Part shown: piece after piece, positions 13,924 to 19,273 of the stretch
How positions within the stretch are numbered: the stretch's first letter is position 1
Layout of the letters: every line of letters starts with the position of its first letter
Assembly: GCA_913031555.1 (NCBI GenBank)
Contig: CAJWDO010000008.1
Span: 1-19,273 of the forward strand
Length of the DNA stretch: 19,273 bases
Origin: an uncultured Alphaproteobacteria bacterium
GTDB lineage: Bacteria; Pseudomonadota; Alphaproteobacteria; Puniceispirillales; Puniceispirillaceae
Direction: 5' to 3'
Notes under the pieces: generated by a model
Told to the model about the DNA's origin: nothing
Seen by the model: only the letters and a program-made list of their open reading frames with translations
Database searches by the model: none
Translations under genes and position numbers: made by a program

Positions 13924-15711
13924 AGGCGCCGGCTGCAGCATATCCGAAACACCGCCCTTGATCTGGCGAAGTTCGAAGGTGCGCTGATTGCCGCCGTCCG
14001 GAAGCAAACGATAGGCACCACTGAACCCGCTGAACCCGGATTCCGACTCAAGTGCCGACTGCCAGAGCTGACGCTGCTGGCCGGTCAGGACCATCACCAT
14101 CGCCATAGCATCGAAGCTAAGTCGTGACAGCACCCCAGCACGTGACGGCCAGACGTCCGACCACAGCGCGGTGAATGCCTCATCACGCCCGGTTGGACGC
14201 GACGCGAACACGCCTCCCTGAAGCGACGGTTCTGTAAGGATCCGCTGCTGGTTCCACTGCCCGTTTCCAAGATAGAGAACACGCTCGGAATCGACATCAT
14301 AGTAGGCAAGGACAGGCGCTGTGCGGAGCGCGAAATCGGCACTTCCCGCAAACAGCAGCGCGTCGAACCGCGATGGCGGCAGATCGGCAAAGGCCGGCGC
14401 GGTCTCATCGTCAGCGGGCGGCTGATAACCGGTAAAGTTCCGGATCGCCGCTTTCAACTGATCCTCATCTGCCAGCATCGCGCTAGTCAGCGTCAGCGTT
14501 TCTTCGGGTCGCAAGCCGAACTGCGCCAACCTGTCGACCGCGTGTCTGCCAAGGATCTGCCCAAACGGGGCATCCTCGGCGACAATTCCCACCCTGTTGC
14601 GACCACTGGTCAGCGCGTAGCCGAGAAGAGCATCAACCTGTTGTTCAGGCACATAGCCGAGAAGCCAGCTTCCACGGCCAGCGATTTTCAGATTGTTTGA
14701 AAGCGCCAGCATCGGGATATTGGCCTGTCTGGCAATCCTGCGGGCGGTGACCACGGCGTCCGAGAACAGCGGCCCGACAATAATATCCGCCTTGGCGACC
14801 ACCGCCTGGCCAGCAGCAGATTCCGGCCCATCACCATGCGTATCAAAAACAAGAAGCTCGATTTTCGGATTACGCACCGAGAACAAGGCCAGTTCAGCAC
14901 CATTCTGAAGCTCCGCACCAAGCGCGGCGTTCGGTCCCGTGACCGGTATCAGCAGGGCGATGCGGGTCATGCCAGGTGCCTTTGCAGGCAGCACAAAGAC
15001 GTCATCTGGAAGCGCATGTTCGCGCCTCGCGATCTGCGCGAACGCCGCCTCAAGCGCATCACTGGCAAGTGACGGGTCGGCACCTACCGGGATCTGAGGT
15101 TCCGGTGGTGGCGCGGGTTGCGCGCGATTGGCGGCGTCCAGATTCCAGATGATATCCCCAACCACATCCTCCTGCGTCGTGGAATCATCCTCCGGCGCAG
15201 TATCGCCAGCCTGCGGTGCCGCCGGTACGGATTGGGCTGTCATGCCATCGGTGTTATCTGCGGGGGCCAAGGTTTCAGTTGCCGTTGCGGTTTGGTTTTC
15301 CACCTTTGCGCCAGATTTCAGAAGATCATCAATACTTGCCGGCGGCGGGGGGGCGAGGCTTGCAATCTTGACCTCTTCATCATTCACGGCTGTCACCACG
15401 CCACTTTCCGGCTGACTGTCCGCATCGTCCGGAGACGACGCGTCAGTGCCGGGTTGCTCAGATCCGGTTCCCCCGGGTCCGGATTCTGCTGATTCTGAGT
15501 TATCAAGCGTTGGTGCCTGACGCGCTGTCACTGTCGCAGACGGGGTTTCGGGAATTGTTTCGGGGCTCGCTTCAGGATCCGTTTCAACAGCGCTGACCGG
15601 CGGCGGCGGCGCGGCCGTCGTCTGTAACGCGCGCTGATCGACAGCCACACCGCAACCTGCCAGACCCATTGTCAGGACCAACGTCGCACCGAGCTGCCGT
15701 AACCTTATCAT
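13912..15711 (-). CDS. LpoA-like penicillin-binding protein activator (lipoprotein)
   Basis: Predicted outer-membrane lipoprotein of 599 residues. The start at 15711 follows AGGAGAGGG and gives a short signal peptide with lipobox LAGC (Cys20); the open frame to 15759 would bury this. Residues 21-240 are a long Pro/Ala/Asp/Glu/Thr-rich, probably disordered linker with two proline runs. From about 248 a type I periplasmic-binding fold begins (IALLIPVTGPNAALGAELQNGAELALF, DIIVGPLFSDAV, IPMLALSNN) and continues to the end, as in the LpoA C-terminal domain that activates PBP1A. No TPR-like N-terminal domain as in E. coli LpoA is evident. Divergent from rsmI, as lpoA is in E. coli, and close to yraN and a DolP-like gene. 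Family call good; PBP partner inferred. Confidence 0.85.
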   Translation of the reverse strand: MIRLRQLGATLVLTMGLAGCGVAVDQRALQTTAAPPPPVSAVETDPEASPETIPETPSATVTARQAPTLDNSESAESGPGGTGSEQPGTDASSPDDADSQPESGVVTAVNDEEVKIASLAPPPPASIDDLLKSGAKVENQTATATETLAPADNTDGMTAQSVPAAPQAGDTAPEDDSTTQEDVVGDIIWNLDAANRAQPAPPPEPQIPVGADPSLASDALEAAFAQIARREHALPDDVFVLPAKAPGMTRIALLIPVTGPNAALGAELQNGAELALFSVRNPKIELLVFDTHGDGPESAAGQAVVAKADIIVGPLFSDAVVTARRIARQANIPMLALSNNLKIAGRGSWLLGYVPEQQVDALLGYALTSGRNRVGIVAEDAPFGQILGRHAVDRLAQFGLRPEETLTLTSAMLADEDQLKAAIRNFTGYQPPADDETAPAFADLPPSRFDALLFAGSADFALRTAPVLAYYDVDSERVLYLGNGQWNQQRILTEPSLQGGVFASRPTGRDEAFTALWSDVWPSRAGVLSRLSFDAMAMVMVLTGQQRQLWQSALESESGFSGFSGAYRLLPDGGNQRTFELRQIKGGVSDMLQPAPDKI

Positions 15712-15751
15712 CCACCCTCTCCTTTGGCCTTGGGACCATGATGACCTGTTT

Positions 15752-15780
15752 TTGCGCACAAGTCATTAATCGGCTATATC
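15752..15780 (+). promoter_or_regulatory. rsmI: Possible promoter of the rsmI-yraN transcript
   Basis: TTGCGC (15752-15757) and TATATC (15775-15780) are separated by exactly 17 bases, placing transcription near 15787 and 28 bases before rsmI. It lies in the 103-base gap between the divergent lipoprotein gene and rsmI. The hexamers match the sigma-70 consensus only moderately. Confidence 0.4.
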
Positions 15781-15814
15781 TTCTGACCCTCACCACCGCC
15801 ATGACGGATACGCC

Positions 15815-16687
15815 ATGACCGCCGCCGGCACCCTTATCATTGTCGCAACGCCGATCGGCAATCTTGGTGATTTCTCGCCACGTGCCGCCGAAACGCTGGC
15901 CACCGCAGACGTGATCGCCTGCGAAGATACGCGTGTTACCCGCAAGCTGTTGCGACTGACCGGCACCAAGACCGAGGCAAGGATGGTGCCCTATCATGAC
16001 CATAATGGGACAGAGATGCGGCCCTGGATCATAAGTCAGCTTGAACAGGGCCGGTCTGTCGTGCTTGTCAGCGATGCCGGCACGCCCCTGGTCTCCGACC
16101 CGGGTTACAAGCTTGTCGCCGCCTGTCGCGAACAGGGCATTCCTGTTCAGTCCGTACCGGGACCAAGCGCCGTGCTGGCCGCGCTGGCCGTCTCCGGCCT
16201 TCCCAGCGACCGCTTCATGTTTGCCGGCTTTCTTGCCAGCGCCGGCGGCGCGCGCCGGACCCAGATCGCCGAATTGTCGGACCTTGGGGCAACAACAATC
16301 TGGTTTGAAACACCGGCACGTCTAGCGCAGAGCCTGTCCGACATGGCCGAGATCATGGGGCCACGCCGCGCCGTCGTGGCACGAGAGTTGACAAAGATGC
16401 ATGAGGAGGCACTTCGGGGCGATCTTGCCGAACTGGCAGCGCGGATTGCCGGCATGAAACGTCTGAAAGGCGAAATCGTGCTGGTGGTGGCCGGCAAGCC
16501 TGCCGACGCGTCGGCGTTTGACGATGATCAACTGACAGCGATGCTGCGCGCGGAGTTGGAAGGGCAACGGCTTCGTGATGCGGTGAAATCGGTTGTCGAG
16601 ACGACAGGCCTGCCGCGCAATCGAATCTACCGGCTGGCACTGGCATTGACGGCCGATCAAGACACAGAGCCGGAACAGGATGGGTGA
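15815..16687 (+). CDS. rsmI: 16S rRNA (cytidine-1402 2'-O)-methyltransferase RsmI
   Basis: Methylates the ribose of C1402 in 16S rRNA at the decoding centre, using SAM. The 290 residues contain the tetrapyrrole-methylase-fold motifs of this family: IIVATPIGNLGD (8-19), CEDTRVTRKLL (36-46), VLVSDAGTPLVSDPG (about 83-97), VPGPSAVLAALA (about 112-123) and FETPARL with ARELTKMHEE later. The length is normal. The stop overlaps the yraN start by 8 bases. Confidence 0.97.
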   Translation: MTAAGTLIIVATPIGNLGDFSPRAAETLATADVIACEDTRVTRKLLRLTGTKTEARMVPYHDHNGTEMRPWIISQLEQGRSVVLVSDAGTPLVSDPGYKLVAACREQGIPVQSVPGPSAVLAALAVSGLPSDRFMFAGFLASAGGARRTQIAELSDLGATTIWFETPARLAQSLSDMAEIMGPRRAVVARELTKMHEEALRGDLAELAARIAGMKRLKGEIVLVVAGKPADASAFDDDQLTAMLRAELEGQRLRDAVKSVVETTGLPRNRIYRLALALTADQDTEPEQDG

Positions 16688-17054
16688 TCGCCGGCAATCC
16701 GAGCGTCAGGGACGGGGCGCCGAGACGCTGGCGATGATCTATCTTCGCCTGACCGGGCACCGTATAGTGGCGCATCGTTGGCGTGGCAGAAGTGGCGAGA
16801 TCGATATTGTCGCGCGCCGCCACCGGGTGATCATCTTCTGCGAGGTGAAATTCCGTCGGCACCCCGATGAAAGCGGCATACCCTCACCGCAGCAGCGCCG
16901 CCGGATCTGCCGTGCCGCGGAAGAATTCACATCCCGGCAGCTCCTGTCCAACAGCGCCGAATGGCGCTTCGACCTTGTCCAGATTTCGCCACCTTTCCGT
17001 GCCAGATTATGGCCTGTTCGCCATCTGAAAGATGCGTGGCGGTGCGATGCGTGA
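16680..17054 (+). CDS. yraN: YraN family protein (UPF0102), nuclease-like fold
   Basis: Small basic protein of 124 residues. GRGAE (11-15) and the GEIDIVA (39-45) plus CEVKFR (54-59) pair match the restriction-endonuclease-like core with acidic residues at Glu40, Asp42 and Glu55 and Lys57. The cellular role is not settled. The 8-base overlap with rsmI suggests coupled translation, and the rsmI-yraN adjacency is widely conserved in Proteobacteria. Confidence 0.92.
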   Translation: MGDRRQSERQGRGAETLAMIYLRLTGHRIVAHRWRGRSGEIDIVARRHRVIIFCEVKFRRHPDESGIPSPQQRRRICRAAEEFTSRQLLSNSAEWRFDLVQISPPFRARLWPVRHLKDAWRCDA

Positions 17055-17160
17055 ATGGTGTCGCCGCGCCACCCCTTGACCGTCGATTCGGCAGGCGGCA
17101 CATTGACCACACATAATCGCTTACAAACAGCGTCACTCACAAATCAGGGAACAGCCCGGA

Positions 17161-17799
17161 ATGTCAGCAGCAAAGGTAGGCGGGTCCTTCAGCGCCGCCC
17201 CCCGTCTCCGCGCAGGACTTGTCCTGCCGATAGCCATGATCGCCCTTACCGGCATTGTCACCGCCAGTTGTGCGCCGGCGGTTATTGGAGCCGGCACCGC
17301 GGCAGTTGCCGCCTCATCGACCGACAAAGGCCTGTCGACCTCGGTTTCGGACAATCTGATCGCGACAAAACTGAATGACAAGTTCATCCAGAATGATTCC
17401 AGCCTGTTCATCAATGTCGATGTTTCGGTGAATGACAGCGCCGTGCTGATGACCGGCAAGGTGAAAACGCCGGAGGAAAAGATCCTCTCCACAAAGCTTG
17501 CCTGGGAAGTCCGCGGTGTCCGCGAGGTGGTGAATGAAATCCAGGTGGTCGATCGCAGCTCGCTGAAGGATGTGGCCAAGGACCTGGCCGCCAGCGCCCA
17601 GCTTCGTGGCAAGCTGATCGCCGATCCCGATGTGTCCTCGTTGAATTTCAGCATCGATGTGGTGAATGGCACGGTATATCTGTCAGGCATTGCTGCCGAT
17701 ACCGAGGAAATGAACCGCGTCGTCAGCCACGCGCGGGACCTCCGTTTTGCCCAACAAGTGGTCAACTACATCAAGCTTCGCAGCGATCTGCGCGACTAG
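17161..17799 (+). CDS. Two-BON-domain lipoprotein, DolP (YraP)-like
   Basis: 212 residues with a basic N-region, hydrophobic core and lipobox VTASC (Cys37), then a Gly/Ala/Val segment (PAVIGAGTAAVAASSTDKG) very like the start of mature E. coli DolP. BON1 spans roughly 60-128 (ending VREVVNEIQV) and BON2 roughly 130-207 (VVNGTVYLSGIAADTEE, ending VVNYIKL). DolP-type proteins sit on the inner face of the outer membrane and support its integrity. Position after rsmI and yraN matches E. coli except that diaA is missing. The preceding 106 bases hold only weak promoter-like boxes, including TTGACC hexamers. gshB follows after 9 bases. Confidence 0.88.
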   Translation: MSAAKVGGSFSAAPRLRAGLVLPIAMIALTGIVTASCAPAVIGAGTAAVAASSTDKGLSTSVSDNLIATKLNDKFIQNDSSLFINVDVSVNDSAVLMTGKVKTPEEKILSTKLAWEVRGVREVVNEIQVVDRSSLKDVAKDLAASAQLRGKLIADPDVSSLNFSIDVVNGTVYLSGIAADTEEMNRVVSHARDLRFAQQVVNYIKLRSDLRD

Positions 17800-17808
17800 G
17801 AGTCGGCT

Positions 17809-18777
17809 GTGCCGCTATCGATAGCCCTTCAGATGGACCCGATCGGGTCCATCGACATTACCGGTGACACGTCATTCGCACTGGCACTCGAGGCCCAGTC
17901 GCGCGGGCACACCCTGTGGTATTATACACCGGAAAGCCTGTCACTGAATGACGGCAAGGTTGAGGCTGTCGGACAGACCCTCACCCTTCGCGACAAGGCG
18001 GGTGATCATTTTACCGCCGGCACACCGGAGCGCCGCGATCTCGACAACTTTGATGTTATCCTGATGCGTCAGGACCCGCCCTTCGACATGGCCTATATCA
18101 CGCTGACGCATCTTCTGGAGATGCTGCCGCCCTCGACGATGGTGGTGAACAATCCTGCCGAGGTGCGCAACGCACCTGAAAAACTGCTGGTGACGATGTT
18201 CACCGAACTGATGCCACCAACCCTGATTTCCCGCGATACCGAGGCCATAAAGGCCTTTCGGGATAATCATCAGGACATCATCGTCAAGCCACTTTTTGGC
18301 AATGGCGGCGCCGGCGTATTCCGCCTTTCGCCAGGTGACCAGAACCTGAGCTCGCTTCTGGAAATGTTCCTTGGTGTGTCGCGCGAACCGGTGATGGTGC
18401 AGCGCTACCTGCCGGAAGTGCGGCAGGGCGACAAGCGGGTGATCCTTGTCGATGGTGAACCTGTCGGCGCGGTCAATCGGGTGCCGTCGGCGGGAGAGGC
18501 ACGCTCGAACCTGCATGTTGGCGGTACCGCCGAAGCCACCGAGCTGACAGCGCGTGACCGTGAGATCTGTGCCATCATTGGACCGGAGCTTCGCAAGCGC
18601 GGATTGCTGTTTGTCGGTATTGATGTGATTGGCGATTATTTGACCGAGATCAATGTCACATCGCCGACCGGCATCCGCGAGATCCAGCGGTTGGCCGGAA
18701 CCAACATCGCCGCAATGACGTGGGACGCGATCGAGCGCAAGAAATCCGATCGTGCCAGCAACGGGATGGCGCGATAA
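17809..18777 (+). CDS. gshB: Glutathione synthase
   Basis: Joins gamma-glutamylcysteine and glycine with ATP to make glutathione. The 322 residues show the prokaryotic N-terminal domain (MDPIGSIDITGDTSFALALEAQ, RQDPPFD at 88-94), the ATP-grasp glycine-rich loop PLFGNGGAGV (161-170) and the metal/substrate segment EINVTSPTGIREI (280-292). The start is GTG at 17809 with AGGAG about 6 bases upstream, overlapping the tail of the dolP-like operon. The last ~13 residues extend beyond the usual end and overlap antisense with the comM remnant. Confidence 0.97.
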   Translation: MPLSIALQMDPIGSIDITGDTSFALALEAQSRGHTLWYYTPESLSLNDGKVEAVGQTLTLRDKAGDHFTAGTPERRDLDNFDVILMRQDPPFDMAYITLTHLLEMLPPSTMVVNNPAEVRNAPEKLLVTMFTELMPPTLISRDTEAIKAFRDNHQDIIVKPLFGNGGAGVFRLSPGDQNLSSLLEMFLGVSREPVMVQRYLPEVRQGDKRVILVDGEPVGAVNRVPSAGEARSNLHVGGTAEATELTARDREICAIIGPELRKRGLLFVGIDVIGDYLTEINVTSPTGIREIQRLAGTNIAAMTWDAIERKKSDRASNGMAR

Positions 18778-18977
18778 CCAAGAGCCTCTGCAAGGTGACC
18801 GCGTTCGATCACCGCCTGCTTTTGCAAATCGGCAATTGTCCTCGCCATCCTCAAGACGCGGCGGAACCCGGGCGCCAAAAGTAATTTTTTCTCAATCGCA
18901 AGTTCAAGCAGGGATGTCGCATCCGGGCTAACATCCCGAAGCGGATTATCGTTCTCACCTTCCGGTGCCGGCGCGCG
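18636..18977 (-). pseudogene. comM: C-terminal fragment of comM (YifB, Mg-chelatase-like AAA+ ATPase)
   Basis: On the minus strand the residues from about 18950 down to 18771 read LRDVSPDATSLLELAIEKKLLLAPGF, then RRVLRMARTIADLQKQ, then IERGHLAEALGYR. This is the conserved C-terminus of ComM, a hexameric helicase promoting branch migration in natural transformation. About 60 residues of clear resemblance remain from a ~500-residue family; Walker motifs and the Lon-like N-terminus are absent. The frame stays open upstream to 19061 but loses ComM character past about 18970, where composition changes and no ATG or GTG start is seen. The C-terminus also runs about 45 residues past the usual end, antisense to gshB. 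It is either truly truncated by inserted DNA or an assembly join. Confidence 0.7.
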
Positions 18978-18980
18978 TCG

Positions 18981-19013
18981 CGCGTGGCTACTGTATAGCC
19001 GTACCGTAACGCG
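18981..19013. repeat. Nested inverted repeat at the comM break
   Basis: CGCGT (18981-18985) pairs with ACGCG (19009-19013), and inside it GGCTA (18986-18990) pairs with TAGCC (18996-19000) around a 5-base loop, leaving an 8-base bulge on one side. It lies exactly where resemblance to ComM ends. Such bulged stems occur in recombination sites, but the role is unknown. Confidence 0.35.
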
Positions 19014-19041
19014 TGTAGAGGTGTGAAACGTTAACTTTGAG

Positions 19042-19055
19042 GCCCAACGTTGAGT
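19042..19055 (+). other. Integron-like core-site pair (RYYYAAC then GTTRRRY)
   Basis: GCCCAAC (19042-19048) fits RYYYAAC and the adjoining GTTGAGT (19049-19055) fits the GTTRRRY site where integron integrases cut. Both are degenerate 7-mers and can occur by chance; the nearby larger repeat with the same sites is what makes this worth recording. No integrase gene is in the window. Confidence 0.3.
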
Positions 19056-19118
19056 TAGTGTTCACTAAAATCCTTAGTGTTGTTGTTCTGTTGGCCATTC
19101 TTACTGTTGTTATTGTTC

Positions 19119-19273
19119 ACCCAACGTTTGGCTGGCTACCGAGGTCCGATTTGAAGCCGCATGAAGCGAGAGCCAGCGATTTTTTTTTCGATCTTTCTCG
19201 ATTCCCAAGCGATTTTGAGCCTTTCTGGCCATCGAATGCAAGCAATCGCCACCCTCGGCAAGCTTAACGTTGG
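19119..19273. repeat. attC-like imperfect inverted repeat at window end
   Basis: The left arm starts with ACCCAAC (19119-19125), fitting RYYYAAC. The right arm ends with GTTGG at the window edge, the first five bases of a GTTRRRY site. CCAACG (19121-19126) pairs with CGTTGG (19268-19273); further in, TT, GCT, GC and CGAGG also pair between 19127-19143 and the reverse of 19254-19267, with unpaired bases between. Shorter matches (CGATT, GCAT, GCCAG) continue inward. The size (about 155 bases) and interrupted pairing resemble long attC sites such as those in chromosomal integrons. A MITE-like element is the alternative. Confidence 0.4.

Noticed and set aside
15801..15818. Five-codon upstream frame (ATG ACG GAT ACG CCA TGA) overlapping the rsmI start.
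   Set aside because: Could couple translation, but too short and without a clear ribosome binding site to support as a feature.
17084..17135. Promoter-like TTGACC boxes and a CATAAT box before the DolP-like gene.
   Set aside because: No pair has both good boxes and 16-18 base spacing; left as unproven.
19058..19267. A 70-codon frame starting GTG with one hydrophobic helix (residues about 5-22) right after the GTTGAGT core site, as a cassette gene would be.
   Set aside because: The helix comes from a T-rich, GTT-repeat stretch, the rest overlaps the inverted repeat, no ribosome binding site is seen and no family resemblance is evident.

Overview
This window reads as a chromosomal segment of an alphaproteobacterium with a high-GC coding style. 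The pointers are the rph / hrcA / grpE / dnaK / dnaJ / dapB neighbourhood, the CTTG-N17/18-CYTATNT form of the heat-shock promoters, and a gshB-comM end. A marine Rhodospirillales- or SAR116-like lineage is a guess from gene order and protein style; no search was possible. Almost every gene is a recognisable housekeeping gene, and no rRNA, tRNA, CRISPR array, prophage or intact transposon was seen. The exception is the last ~300 bases.

Layout: (1) 1-3207, nucleoside uptake and pyrimidine salvage: the end of one ABC permease, a second permease overlapping it by 8 bases, cytidine deaminase (cdd), then upp (minus) divergent from thymidine kinase tdk (plus). (2) 3230-8126, minus strand: grpE, dnaK, dnaJ and dapB. 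grpE and dnaK each have a good RpoH (sigma-32) promoter candidate. A perfect 9-bp hairpin lies between dnaK and dnaJ, and a 7-bp hairpin lies just ahead of the dapB ribosome binding site. (3) 8396-10160, two plus-strand genes of unknown function set between grpE and hrcA: a strongly acidic protein with a histone-H1-like Lys/Ala tail, and a double zinc-ribbon protein with one membrane segment. (4) hrcA (minus), divergent from rph, rdgB and hemW (plus), which form a tight gene run. (5) 13912-18777, an envelope cluster resembling the E. coli rsmI-lpoA-yraN-(diaA)-dolP region: an LpoA-like lipoprotein (minus), divergent from rsmI, yraN, a two-BON-domain DolP-like lipoprotein and gshB. (6) 18636-19273, a C-terminal fragment of comM on the minus strand. 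Its upstream part is replaced by lower-GC sequence with integron-like core sites (RYYYAAC / GTTRRRY) and an imperfect inverted repeat of about 155 bases that runs to the window edge.

How the genes work together: the first block imports and recycles nucleosides. The second is the Hsp70 machine, with its likely repressor gene hrcA nearby, although no CIRCE operator is visible. The fifth links outer-membrane and peptidoglycan upkeep to ribosomal RNA methylation and glutathione synthesis. The least ordinary parts are the broken comM with its attC-like sequence, the gene pair separating hrcA from grpE, and several hairpins and short tandem repeats between genes.
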